From the NCBI GenBank assembly GCA_944324205.1, contig CALUVK010000025.1, positions 1 through 15,133 of the forward strand: DNA of 15,133 bases, written 5' to 3'. This document shows positions 6,680 through 14,054 of the stretch, one piece after another (within the stretch, counting starts at the first letter, position 1; each line of letters opens with the position of its first letter). Both the position numbers and the translations under genes were made by a program. The notes beneath the pieces were generated by a model that saw nothing but the letters and a program-made list of their open reading frames with translations, was not told where the DNA came from and did no database searches. Source of the DNA: Candidatus Gastranaerophilales bacterium. Its GTDB lineage: Bacteria; Cyanobacteriota; Vampirovibrionia; Gastranaerophilales; Gastranaerophilaceae.

Positions 6680-8035
6680 TTAAAACATAAGCCTGAATAG
6701 CAAGAATCTCTTATTCAATTTTTCAGAGAATTTTTTAAGGTTAGCTACTGTTTCAGAAGTATCTTCAACAATCTGTTTCAGCCCTTCCTTGTCTCCATCC
6801 TCGCCGTTTATTGTCTCTAATGCGGTAGAAACCTCACACATAGTTACATTCAAATTGTCAATTGATGTTTCTATTTTTGTTTTTAGGTTTTCATCCTTAG
6901 TCATTTGATTTACAGCTGTCGAAATCTCATTAAGATTATTCATAACTGCATTCAAGTCCTCTCCGAATTCTTCCGCGTCGACTGCACCAATAATCGGAGT
7001 CAGTTGTTTTGAAAGATTATTAATAGAATTAGCTGTTTCATACAACATCGGCTTGAATTTTTCATCACCTATAATTCCATTGATGTTTGTAGCAAGTTTA
7101 TTAAAGTTATTTGAAACATCACTCATCATCCACAGAACTGCATCTATATCATTTTTAGAAGTTTCAACAAGTTTTTCGGTTTTTTCCAATGTTGTTGTTG
7201 CTTGAGCCGTCAATTCCTTAAAGTTTGTAACAGACTCTCTAATTTCTGCAATCATTGAATCATTAAGAAGCTCATTTATAATTCTGTTAGTTTCAGTTAA
7301 AGATTCAGCTGCTTTGTACTGCCAATCCATAAAATCGGCAATTCTCATAGGCTCAACTATTGTATAAGGTGATGTCTGCTGCGGATAAGGAAGAGCAGTA
7401 TTATCCAGAGGAGCAATTCTTAATTTTTCAACTCCGTCAACTTTTACGATTTGTCCAATCATAAAATGAGGTAAAATTAAGCCCGGCAATTCTACAACAT
7501 AATCAACTTTATACGCATAACTTGTATTAATAGTATCTTTAAGTTCATCCGGAACAAGTTTTGCTGTCATAATCTGAGATTTTTTTACGTTTCCGACATC
7601 ATAGAATTTATCATCGAGTTTAATCTCAACCGGTGCCCCTGCCGATAACAAATCTTTATTAACAACCGGAATATAAACAGAGCGCACTTTCGGCGGAGTT
7701 ATCTCCAGGAACTGTTCACCTATAAGTCCGGATTGCTGTATAGAAAGCATTGATGCCTTTGGAATAGTAATTCCGGGTTCTGTTATAACAAACTTCATCT
7801 TAACATAACTTGAGTCACCGTTAACGACAGGCATAATTTCCTCAACCTGCCCGACTCTAAGTCCCATCATCTGTACGCCGGAACCTGGTCTTAGGCCGTT
7901 TACATCCTTAAACTGTACCTCTATTCTTTCAGCAGAAGAAAAAGAACGTCCTTTTACCCACAATACAGTAAACAGTAAAGTCGTTAAGGCTACAAGTGTT
8001 AATATTCCTACTTTAAATGATGGTGACATTTTCAT
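6680..8035 (-). CDS. mlaD: MlaD-family MCE-domain lipid transport protein with long helical C-terminus
   Basis: A 451-residue protein with an N-terminal signal anchor (about 8-28) that leaves the rest in the periplasm. The MCE domain lies at about 36-115, with VQFKDVNGLRPGSGVQMMGLRVGQV and SGLIGEQFLEI as its hallmarks. Such domains form hexameric rings that carry phospholipids between membranes, bound to an MlaE/MlaF ABC transporter. A second, mostly beta-rich stretch (about 120-225) is followed by about 210 residues of helical, heptad-rich sequence (about 230-440). E. coli MlaD is only 183 residues; cyanobacterial and chloroplast (TGD2) homologues are longer in this way. Two starts (residue 1 or 3) are possible; GAGGAT sits upstream. 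It begins 20 bases after mlaF. Confidence 0.92.
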   Translation of the reverse strand: MKMSPSFKVGILTLVALTTLLFTVLWVKGRSFSSAERIEVQFKDVNGLRPGSGVQMMGLRVGQVEEIMPVVNGDSSYVKMKFVITEPGITIPKASMLSIQQSGLIGEQFLEITPPKVRSVYIPVVNKDLLSAGAPVEIKLDDKFYDVGNVKKSQIMTAKLVPDELKDTINTSYAYKVDYVVELPGLILPHFMIGQIVKVDGVEKLRIAPLDNTALPYPQQTSPYTIVEPMRIADFMDWQYKAAESLTETNRIINELLNDSMIAEIRESVTNFKELTAQATTTLEKTEKLVETSKNDIDAVLWMMSDVSNNFNKLATNINGIIGDEKFKPMLYETANSINNLSKQLTPIIGAVDAEEFGEDLNAVMNNLNEISTAVNQMTKDENLKTKIETSIDNLNVTMCEVSTALETINGEDGDKEGLKQIVEDTSETVANLKKFSEKLNKRFLLFRLMF

Positions 8036-8055
8036 ATTTTTTATATCCTCATAAG

Positions 8056-8775
8056 TTATGCATTCATTTTCATCGGCCCCTCAAGAGAAGCGTTTACAAA
8101 CTGTTTAGTATAAGGTGTTCTCTCCTCTAAAAGCTCATCCGGAGTTCCTTCAAAGACTGCATGACCATTATACAACATCAAAACAGAATCAGCAGTTCTT
8201 TTTATTGTAGACATCTGATGTGTTACAACTATTGATGCCGCATTTGTTTCGTTTTTTAATCTTACAATATAATCTTCTATTAAAGTAGAAGATATAGGGT
8301 CTAATCCCGCTGTCGGCTCATCATACAAAATTATTTTAGGCTCTGTGACAATAGCACGCGCAAAGCTTACGCGTTTTTGCATACCGCCTGATAATTCAGA
8401 CGGAAACTTATCCTCAATTCCGGATAAACCTACAAGCTCAAGTTTTTCTGCTACAACTTTTTCAAGCTCCGCCTTTGTATATTTTCCCCTCAAATCTTTT
8501 CTTTCCTGAAGTGCAAAAGATATGTTATCAAATACATTCAAAGAATCAAACAATGCAGAATACTGGAATACCATCGCAATATCGCCTCCGGAAGTATTAA
8601 TTTCTCCGGAATCTTTTTCAATAAGTCCGCTTATGAGTTTAAGCACAGTACTTTTACCCGAGCCGCTAAAGCCAACTATAGATAATATTTTCCCGTCGTC
8701 AACTTTGAATGAAATATTATCAAGAATAACTTTTTTATCAAATGATTTTACTAAATTTTTAACTTCTATTCCCAT
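8056..8775 (-). CDS. mlaF: ABC transporter ATPase MlaF, lipid-transport type
   Basis: A 239-residue ATPase with all ABC signatures: Walker A GFSGSGKST (35-43), Q-loop FQYSALFDSL (70-79), signature LSGGMQKR (128-135), Walker B IILYDEPTAGLDP (148-160) and the switch His in VVTHQ (H186). The ALFDSL segment after the Q-loop and the G-M-Q-K-R signature variant are typical of the Mla/Ttg2A/TGD3 subgroup that drives MCE lipid transporters. It lies between mlaE (15-base gap) and mlaD (20-base gap). It would power phospholipid movement through the MlaE-MlaD complex from the cytoplasmic face. All catalytic residues appear intact. Confidence 0.95.
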   Translation of the reverse strand: MGIEVKNLVKSFDKKVILDNISFKVDDGKILSIVGFSGSGKSTVLKLISGLIEKDSGEINTSGGDIAMVFQYSALFDSLNVFDNISFALQERKDLRGKYTKAELEKVVAEKLELVGLSGIEDKFPSELSGGMQKRVSFARAIVTEPKIILYDEPTAGLDPISSTLIEDYIVRLKNETNAASIVVTHQMSTIKRTADSVLMLYNGHAVFEGTPDELLEERTPYTKQFVNASLEGPMKMNA

Positions 8776-8790
8776 TGTTTTGCCTTCATA

Positions 8791-9615
8791 TTAGTAGAAA
8801 AACATTGCCGCAAAAATTAAATCCAGAATAACTATTGCAACAAATGACCAGACAACAGCCTTTGTTGTTGCAATACCTACCCCCTTTGCCCCGTCTCTAG
8901 CTTCCATTCCGCAGGTACAGCTTATTAGCGTTATTACAAATCCAAACGCCAGAGATTTCAGAATACAAACATTAATGTCATGTATATTTAACCCGAACCA
9001 AACAGAGTCGAAATAAGCCTTATATGTAAGTCCGGAAACTAAATTAGAAGCAACAGCCCCGCCTAAAATACCAAACACGGAAGCAACAATTACAACCAGA
9101 GGCATCATAAGCGTTCCTGCAATCACACGCGGAGTAAAAAGATAATGAACAGGATTAACCTTTAAAACTCTAATCGCATCTATCTGTTCAGTTACCTTCA
9201 TAGTTGAAATCTCTGATGCCATAGAAGAACCTATCATTGAAATTATCGCAAACCCTGCCATAATAACGCCTTCTTCTCTGACCATCAATATCGCAACAAG
9301 CATTCCCACATAATTTCCCGCCCCCTGTTTCACCATCTCGCCTGCTACCTGCATTGCAATAATAATCGAAGTCATGCCGACAATCGAAAGAGTTATCGGA
9401 AGTGAGGAAACACCAAATCTTGAAGCCTGTTCCATTATAGCCTTAAGCGTTGTGGGAAAACTCTTAAGGCCTTTTAAGAATTCAAGGCCGAACAAAGCAA
9501 CATTGCCGAGAGTCGTAACAAAACTCTCAACTTCTGACTGAAGCATCCTGAATATTTTATAAGTATATGTAGCCTTGTAATATATTTTCACCTTGTGTAG
9601 TATTTTACCACACAT
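8791..9615 (-). CDS. mlaE: MlaE-family lipid ABC transporter permease
   Basis: A 274-residue inner-membrane permease with about five hydrophobic segments. The family core is present: GMTSIIIAMQVAGEM (80-94), GVIMAGFAIISMIGSSMASEISTMKVTEQIDAI (116-148), and a long C-terminal membrane stretch ending in aromatic residues. It pairs with MlaF and MlaD to move phospholipids between inner and outer membrane. It heads the operon. The start is uncertain: ATG 9615 gives a polar 23-residue extension, while ATG 9546 (residue 24) matches where the family usually begins. Neither has a convincing Shine-Dalgarno, so the longer form is given. Confidence 0.93.
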   Translation of the reverse strand: MCGKILHKVKIYYKATYTYKIFRMLQSEVESFVTTLGNVALFGLEFLKGLKSFPTTLKAIMEQASRFGVSSLPITLSIVGMTSIIIAMQVAGEMVKQGAGNYVGMLVAILMVREEGVIMAGFAIISMIGSSMASEISTMKVTEQIDAIRVLKVNPVHYLFTPRVIAGTLMMPLVVIVASVFGILGGAVASNLVSGLTYKAYFDSVWFGLNIHDINVCILKSLAFGFVITLISCTCGMEARDGAKGVGIATTKAVVWSFVAIVILDLIFAAMFFY

Positions 9616-9675
9616 TTTTATTAAATTACAAATCTTTTTTTATTTATGATAAACTATAAGAAAGGAGTATTTAAG

Positions 9676-9682
9676 AGAGGAG
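9676..9682 (+). promoter_or_regulatory. Shine-Dalgarno fixing the guanylyltransferase start at 9688
   Basis: AGAGGAG lies five bases before ATG 9688. It selects this start over the in-frame ATG at 9646, which would add 14 residues ahead of the invariant FGLILAGG strand. In the rest of the 9616-9687 divergent region I see no convincing promoter on either strand. Confidence 0.8.
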
Positions 9683-9687
9683 TTGTA

Positions 9688-11079
9688 ATGTTTGGATTAA
9701 TTTTAGCGGGCGGTTCAGGAAGCAGACTTTGGCCTTTGTCAAGAGAACTTTACCCGAAGCAGCTTATCAATATCCAGAATACAGAAAGTCTCCTGCAGGC
9801 GACTTTCGAAAGGATTAAAGAATGCATGCCGGAAGAAAATATTATAAGCACAACCGGAGTAAAACATTTTTCAAATGTAAAATACCAGCTTTCCTCAATA
9901 GCACAAAACGCCGTTGTATTATCCGAACCCATCGCTAAAAATACGGCTCCGGCAATTGCAGTTTCTGTAAAGTTTATAATGGATAAATATAAAACAGACC
10001 CTGTAATTTTGGTAGTTCCTTCAGACCATCTGATAAAAGATGTAAAAGGTTTTGTAAATACAGTTAAATCAGGAGAAAAAATTGCAGAAAAAGGATATAT
10101 CGTAACCTTCGGTATAAAACCGGCATACCCGGAAACAGGATACGGCTACATAAATATTACACAAACCGCAGTAGAAAACGGATATAAAGTTAATAAATTC
10201 GTTGAAAAACCAGATACCGAAACGGCGGAAAAATATCTAAAAGACGGTAACTACTTCTGGAACAGCGGCATTTTTATGTTTAAAGCTTCAGTTTTCTTAG
10301 AAGAGCTTGCAAAACATTCTCCTGAAATTTATGCAAAATTGAGCGGATTTGATTTCAAATATTCTAATGAAATTCCTTTTACCGAATTTGATAAAATGCC
10401 TTCAATTTCTGTCGATTACGCCGTAATGGAAAAATCAGATAAGATTGCATTAATAAAACTTGAAAGCGACTGGAATGATTTGGGAAGCTGGAAATCTATT
10501 TATGATGTAAGCACTAAAGACAAAGACGGCAATGTAAAAATCGGACATATTCTTGATGAAGGCTCTAAAAATTCTCTTATGTATTCGTCTTCGAAACTCG
10601 TTGCAACAATCGGCCTGGAAGATACGGTTATCGTAGAAACAGAAGATGCGATTCTTGCTTGCAAAGCGGATAAAACGCAGGATGTTAAAAAGATTTTTGA
10701 AACATTAAAGAAACAAAATGATGATACACATCTTGTACACAAAACCGTTTACAGACCATGGGGTTATTATACAGTACTGGCACAAGGCAACGGTTTCTTA
10801 ACCAAAATGATACAGGTTAACCCCGGACAGAAGCTTTCCGTTCAATCTCATAACCACAGAAGCGAACACTGGGTTATTTTAGAAGGCACGGCAAAAGTTG
10901 TTCTTGAAGGAAAAGAATTAATTCTAAGTCCAGGACACAGTGTAGATATTCCGGTAAAAGCAATTCATTCGCTCCAAAATCCTTATGAAGATGTTGTTAA
11001 AGTAATAGAAGTTCAAAAAGGCGATTTGTTGATTGAAGAAGATATCATAAGGTATGAAGATATATATGGACGCGTATAA
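9688..11079 (+). CDS. manC: Mannose-1-phosphate guanylyltransferase / mannose-6-phosphate isomerase (type II, bifunctional)
   Basis: A 463-residue two-domain cytoplasmic enzyme of usual length. The N-terminal nucleotidyltransferase begins with the pyrophosphorylase signature LAGGSGSRLWPLSRELYPKQ (6-25) and includes VPSDHLI, FVEKPD and W-N-S-G-I-F-M-F. It makes GDP-mannose from mannose-1-phosphate and GTP. The C-terminal cupin carries the isomerase zinc-site pattern QSHNHRSEHW (about 386-395) followed by EGTAKV, which interconverts fructose-6-P and mannose-6-P. Such enzymes feed capsule, exopolysaccharide, O-antigen or GDP-fucose pathways; no other polysaccharide gene is in the window, so the end product is unknown. 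It is divergent from mlaE. The following GGDEF gene has its own promoter. Confidence 0.95.
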   Translation: MFGLILAGGSGSRLWPLSRELYPKQLINIQNTESLLQATFERIKECMPEENIISTTGVKHFSNVKYQLSSIAQNAVVLSEPIAKNTAPAIAVSVKFIMDKYKTDPVILVVPSDHLIKDVKGFVNTVKSGEKIAEKGYIVTFGIKPAYPETGYGYINITQTAVENGYKVNKFVEKPDTETAEKYLKDGNYFWNSGIFMFKASVFLEELAKHSPEIYAKLSGFDFKYSNEIPFTEFDKMPSISVDYAVMEKSDKIALIKLESDWNDLGSWKSIYDVSTKDKDGNVKIGHILDEGSKNSLMYSSSKLVATIGLEDTVIVETEDAILACKADKTQDVKKIFETLKKQNDDTHLVHKTVYRPWGYYTVLAQGNGFLTKMIQVNPGQKLSVQSHNHRSEHWVILEGTAKVVLEGKELILSPGHSVDIPVKAIHSLQNPYEDVVKVIEVQKGDLLIEEDIIRYEDIYGRV

Positions 11080-11091
11080 CCATTTAAACAT

Positions 11092-11120
11092 TTTACAAAA
11101 TTTTACAATTAGTGTATTAT
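11092..11120 (+). promoter_or_regulatory. Promoter of the GGDEF gene
   Basis: TTTACA (11092-11097), a 17-base spacer and TATTAT (11115-11120) match the sigma-70 type well. The predicted start near 11127 gives a leader of about 19 bases containing AAGAGGA (11131-11137), eight bases before the ATG. Confidence 0.55.
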
Positions 11121-11145
11121 AAAAGAAAATAAGAGGATATTTTAT

Positions 11146-12018
11146 ATGAGCAATATTGTTATTTATTCAACAAAACCAATGCCTGAATTACAGGCCACAT
11201 TAATGGATATAGATGAAGCAGACGTGAGAGTTGTTTCTATAGAACAAATGAAAGATTATGCTGTTATTAATCCTTCTTTGATGATTATTGAAAACATTGA
11301 TTTGGCAAAAGATGCTTTAATGACTAATAAGTTTCCATGCCCAATATTGTTTTTTGGCCCCACAAGACGTGATGTTACAGTTAGAGCTGAGGGTTATGAC
11401 TTTATTAAAGATCCCTCTAATAAAGATGAATTAATTGTCAGAGTCAATGCATTGTTAAGAATAAAAATTATAAAAGATAAACTCGAAAGAGTTTCAACAA
11501 CAGATGATTTAACAGGACTTCACAACAGAAAGTATCTTCAGGAACGTTTAGAAGAAGAAATTTCTCGTTCAAGAAGATACGGAACAAAACTTTCTTGCAT
11601 ACTGTTTGATATAGATTTCTTTAAGGTCGTAAATGACATGTATGGCTATGAGTGGGGTGATATACTTCTTAGAAACATTGCAAACAAGTTAAATGCAATG
11701 ATAAGAAAAGAAGATATTTTAACCCGTTACGGAGATGAAGAATTTTTACTTGTACTGCCTAATACATCTGAAGAAAATGCGTTTTTATTCGGAGAAAGAT
11801 TCAGAAGAGAAGTTGAAAAAATGGAATTTATCCCTGCCGGAGAGGAAGAAGCACATAAAGTTACTATATCCGGAGGTATTTCGACATATCCTTGCATGCC
11901 TGATGTTGAAGAGGATGCAAATACTGTTATAAGATATGCAGAACATGCACTTTACAATGCAAAACACAGAGGAAAGAATAAAATTATCCAATTCTCTCAA
12001 ATGAATTTAGAAATGTAG
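11146..12018 (+). CDS. Receiver-like plus GGDEF-domain protein (GDEEF variant)
   Basis: A 290-residue cytoplasmic signalling protein. Residues 1-106 have the alternating strand/helix pattern of a response-regulator receiver, but the expected phospho-Asp at the end of strand 3 is E49 (LMIIEN); K88 of FIKDP matches the conserved Lys. The diguanylate cyclase domain (118-284) has DDLTGLHNR (120-128), the metal/guanine segment FDIDFFKVVND (154-164), an RxxD inhibitory site (R187-D190) exactly five residues ahead of the active signature, and ALYNAKHRGKN. The signature itself is R-Y-G-D-E-E-F, so the second Gly of GG[D/E]EF is Asp. If active it makes cyclic di-GMP from two GTP; if not, it may act as a c-di-GMP or GTP sensor. 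A hairpin terminator follows. Confidence 0.9.
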   Translation: MSNIVIYSTKPMPELQATLMDIDEADVRVVSIEQMKDYAVINPSLMIIENIDLAKDALMTNKFPCPILFFGPTRRDVTVRAEGYDFIKDPSNKDELIVRVNALLRIKIIKDKLERVSTTDDLTGLHNRKYLQERLEEEISRSRRYGTKLSCILFDIDFFKVVNDMYGYEWGDILLRNIANKLNAMIRKEDILTRYGDEEFLLVLPNTSEENAFLFGERFRREVEKMEFIPAGEEEAHKVTISGGISTYPCMPDVEEDANTVIRYAEHALYNAKHRGKNKIIQFSQMNLEM

Positions 12019-12024
12019 TTTTCC

Positions 12025-12066
12025 AAAAGCCATCTATGCTTATTATAGTTTATAGTTGGCTTTTTT
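12025..12066 (+). terminator. Rho-independent terminator after the GGDEF gene
   Basis: AAAAGCCA (12025-12032) pairs with TGGCTTTT (12057-12064), extended inward past one T-T mismatch by CTAT/ATAG, with a 14-base loop and a run of six T's (12061-12066). The 3' arm lies inside the last codons of the convergent TonB-C/TPR gene. Confidence 0.75.
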
Positions 12067-12865
12067 GTACCAGTTCCGTTCTATATCTCTTGTATTGGTT
12101 ATTAAGTTCTGTAAGTGCTATAGCTTTGTCTATAGCTTCTAGTGCATGCACATAATCACCGGCAATCTCATAAGAATGCGCAAGATAGAAATAAGCAAAT
12201 GGAGAATTTTCCATTTCTGCCATCAGTTTTCCATTATTAATTCTTTTTTGGTCAAATTTTGCTTTAAGCCTTTTACACTCAGCTAAATCAATCTCAGCAC
12301 CCTCAATATCACCCAATGCACGTTTGATTTTAGCACGCTTACCGTAAAGAAAATACGACCGTATATCCCCTTCAACTTCAGCAATTGCAAGATTTATATA
12401 ATCGAGAGCTGTTTTATTATTTACATTAAAAAAACGATCCGCATTTGCTACATACTCTTTCATTGTATCTGTATTTACAACTGAAGTATGAAATGTATAT
12501 CTTATAGTAAGAGCATTTTTTGTAGTATCAGCAGGAAATTTGTCAAAAGGCGCTGATTTTCTTAATGCTTCAAGAGCCGATTCATCAAAAACAGGATTCC
12601 TAGAACTTTTAACAATTTCCGTATTAACTAAATCCCCTCGTCTGGTTACTGTAAACATAACGGTTGCATCACCATCATCATCAAACTCCGGAGGATTCCA
12701 ATTTTTTTGGATTTTACCTTGCAATGTTGACATATAAACAGAAAAGTCTTCCTGTACAACGGTCCCAGGCGCATATTTATTAGAATCTACATCATCTGCA
12801 AACACTGGCAAAGCAAATTGTAGAATTAAGCTTAATAAAACGATTTTTCCCCAATATACTCCCAT
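12050..12865 (-). CDS. Secreted TonB C-terminal domain protein with TPR-like helices
   Basis: A 271-residue protein. Residues 7-23 are a hydrophobic signal or anchor (IVLLSLILQFALPVFA, then DD). Residues 42-130 resemble the TonB/TolA C-terminal domain: a YMSTLQGKIQKNWNPP helix, V-M-F-T-V-T-R-R-G-D-L, IVKSSRNPVFDESALEALRKSAPF, and a final beta strand. After it come TPR-like helix pairs (about 145-202 and 221-256, e.g. AYFYLAHSYEIAGDYVHALEAIDKAIAL). The order (TonB-C before TPR) and a linker of under 20 residues differ from true TonB energy transducers, which need a long Pro-rich spacer; no ExbB/ExbD is nearby. A periplasmic scaffold is more likely. It follows pncC by 9 bases but may also have its own promoter. 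No Shine-Dalgarno is visible. Confidence 0.8.
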   Translation of the reverse strand: MGVYWGKIVLLSLILQFALPVFADDVDSNKYAPGTVVQEDFSVYMSTLQGKIQKNWNPPEFDDDGDATVMFTVTRRGDLVNTEIVKSSRNPVFDESALEALRKSAPFDKFPADTTKNALTIRYTFHTSVVNTDTMKEYVANADRFFNVNNKTALDYINLAIAEVEGDIRSYFLYGKRAKIKRALGDIEGAEIDLAECKRLKAKFDQKRINNGKLMAEMENSPFAYFYLAHSYEIAGDYVHALEAIDKAIALTELNNQYKRYRTELVQKSQL

Positions 12866-12871
12866 AAAACT

Positions 12872-12900
12872 ATTTTATATAAAAAGAAGAAATGTGTAAA
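12872..12900 (-). promoter_or_regulatory. Promoter inside the end of pncC, reading into the TonB-C/TPR gene
   Basis: On the minus strand TTTACA (12895-12900), a 17-base spacer and TAAAAT (12872-12877) match the consensus well. The predicted +1 is A of ATG 12865, six bases past the box, and there is no Shine-Dalgarno, so this transcript would be leaderless. Confidence 0.45.
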
Positions 12901-13348
12901 CTTTTTCTAAAACTTCAAGAACAAATCCTTCCTTCATAGTTCTGCGTGGAGTTTGAGAAGGTAACAAAACTTTAAATGTTTCCGACTTCTCCTTTGTATA
13001 TATTGTAAAATACATTAAACCAACAGGTTTTTCTTTACTTCCACCTGTTGGTCCTGCTATACCGGTGGTTGAAATACAAACATCTGCTCCCGTTAACTTT
13101 TGCAAACCAAATGCCATTTCATAAGCACATTCCTCACTTACTGCACCGAATTTTTCTAGAGTTTCTGTTTTTACTCCAAGCATTTTTTGCTTTGCCTCAT
13201 TAGAATAAGTTACTAAATTAAGATATATATATTCAGAGCTCCCGCTTACATCTGTAAGCTTTGAACTCAAAAGACCTCCGGTGCAAGATTCTGTTGTTGC
13301 TATTTTCAGCCCCTTTGCTCTCAATAAATCTCCAATTTTTGCTTCCAT
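12875..13348 (-). CDS. pncC: Nicotinamide-nucleotide amidohydrolase PncC (CinA C-terminal domain)
   Basis: A 157-residue cytoplasmic enzyme consisting only of the CinA C-terminal domain. It hydrolyses NMN to nicotinate mononucleotide and ammonia, returning pyridine to NAD synthesis. Family landmarks are TTESCTGGLLSSKLTDVSGSS (18-38; the Ser of ESCTGG is the proposed nucleophile), VTYSNEAKQKMLGV, GAVSEECAYEMA, and STTGIAGPTGGSKEKPVGL. The length suits stand-alone PncC; the CinA N-terminal (COG1058) domain is absent here and may be encoded elsewhere or lost. Its ATG overlaps the preceding stop by one base (TAATG), so translation is probably coupled to the upstream secreted-protein gene. Confidence 0.95.
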   Translation of the reverse strand: MEAKIGDLLRAKGLKIATTESCTGGLLSSKLTDVSGSSEYIYLNLVTYSNEAKQKMLGVKTETLEKFGAVSEECAYEMAFGLQKLTGADVCISTTGIAGPTGGSKEKPVGLMYFTIYTKEKSETFKVLLPSQTPRRTMKEGFVLEVLEKVYTFLLFI

Positions 13349-13944
13349 TAATAAGTTGTCCTTGTTAGAATTATTTCAGACTCTTTGTTATACAAATTAT
13401 GTTTATACCATACTCCTTCAAATTCTCCATTCGGCTTGAACAGATACTGGCAGTCTTTTGAAACAAAGTAAATAGCACTTACAGGTTTCCCTGAAATTCT
13501 ATATTGTATTGAATAATAAGGATAGTCTGGATATTCCCCATAAATAAAATCAACATATTTTAAATTTCCTAAAGCATCGTAATAATAGGCTTTTGAAATA
13601 TCTTTCTTGTCCTGAATTGCATACATATAAATATTTTTCATCTTTTTATAATAAAAAGCTGAAATATTATTTCCATTATATTCCTTATAGCCGGAAGAAG
13701 CTGCCATATAATTATCCCAGTGATCTTTGTCTTTCAATCTATCTTTAAATTGAGACTTAAAATCATCCTGCTTTTCAACAGGATTTTCAAAAATAATATC
13801 TCTAACTTCACTTATTATAGCCTCTTTCTCAACTTCAGATTTATTAATCCAGTCAAACTGAATATTAGCTATATAAATGTCATTATAATTAGCAAAAACT
13901 GCTGTTTGAAATATTATACATAAAACTAAAATAACTTTTTTCAT
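13348..13944 (-). CDS. Small secreted protein of unknown function
   Basis: A 198-residue protein that I cannot assign to a named family. It starts with a clear signal peptide (MKKVILVLCIIFQTAVFA, cut likely before NYND). The mature part is rich in Tyr, Asp and Lys. It has a pattern recalling YD/MORN-like beta hairpins: YYYDALGNLKYVDF, YPDYPYYSIQYRISGKPVSAIYF, and YLFKPNGEFEGVWY. Such strand-turn-strand repeats would suit a beta-sheet surface or periplasmic protein. ATG 13944 is preferred over ATG 13950 because AGGAG is then seven bases away instead of adjacent. It is first in an operon with pncC and the TonB-C/TPR gene. Confidence 0.8.
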   Translation of the reverse strand: MKKVILVLCIIFQTAVFANYNDIYIANIQFDWINKSEVEKEAIISEVRDIIFENPVEKQDDFKSQFKDRLKDKDHWDNYMAASSGYKEYNGNNISAFYYKKMKNIYMYAIQDKKDISKAYYYDALGNLKYVDFIYGEYPDYPYYSIQYRISGKPVSAIYFVSKDCQYLFKPNGEFEGVWYKHNLYNKESEIILTRTTY

Positions 13945-13951
13945 ACTCATT

Positions 13952-13956
13952 CTCCT
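13952..13956 (-). promoter_or_regulatory. Shine-Dalgarno fixing the start at 13944
   Basis: AGGAG on the minus strand lies seven bases before ATG 13944 but only one or two before ATG 13950. Confidence 0.65.
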
Positions 13957-13961
13957 ATCTT

Positions 13962-13989
13962 AGTATAACATATATTTTATTGCGGTAAA
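13962..13989 (-). promoter_or_regulatory. Extended -10 promoter of the secreted protein-pncC operon
   Basis: On the minus strand TTTACC (13984-13989), a 16-base spacer and an extended -10 TGT-TATACT (13962-13970) are seen. The start at about 13955 gives a leader of only about 11 bases, with the Shine-Dalgarno at its very 5' end. Confidence 0.55.
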
Positions 13990-14043
13990 TAATTGTCATA
14001 TATCAATATTACACATCTTATTTCATTATATTTCTATTTTCTG

Positions 14044-14049
14044 TATAAT
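14044..14049 (+). promoter_or_regulatory. -10 box of trmFO
   Basis: A perfect TATAAT ends five bases before ATG 14055. No good -35 is visible and there is no Shine-Dalgarno; transcription would begin at or next to the start codon. Confidence 0.4.
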
Positions 14050-14054
14050 AACGA

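Noticed and set aside
9646..9687. Upstream ATG 9646 for the guanylyltransferase
   Set aside because: Family proteins begin just before the FGLILAGG strand and a strong AGAGGAG sits five bases before ATG 9688.
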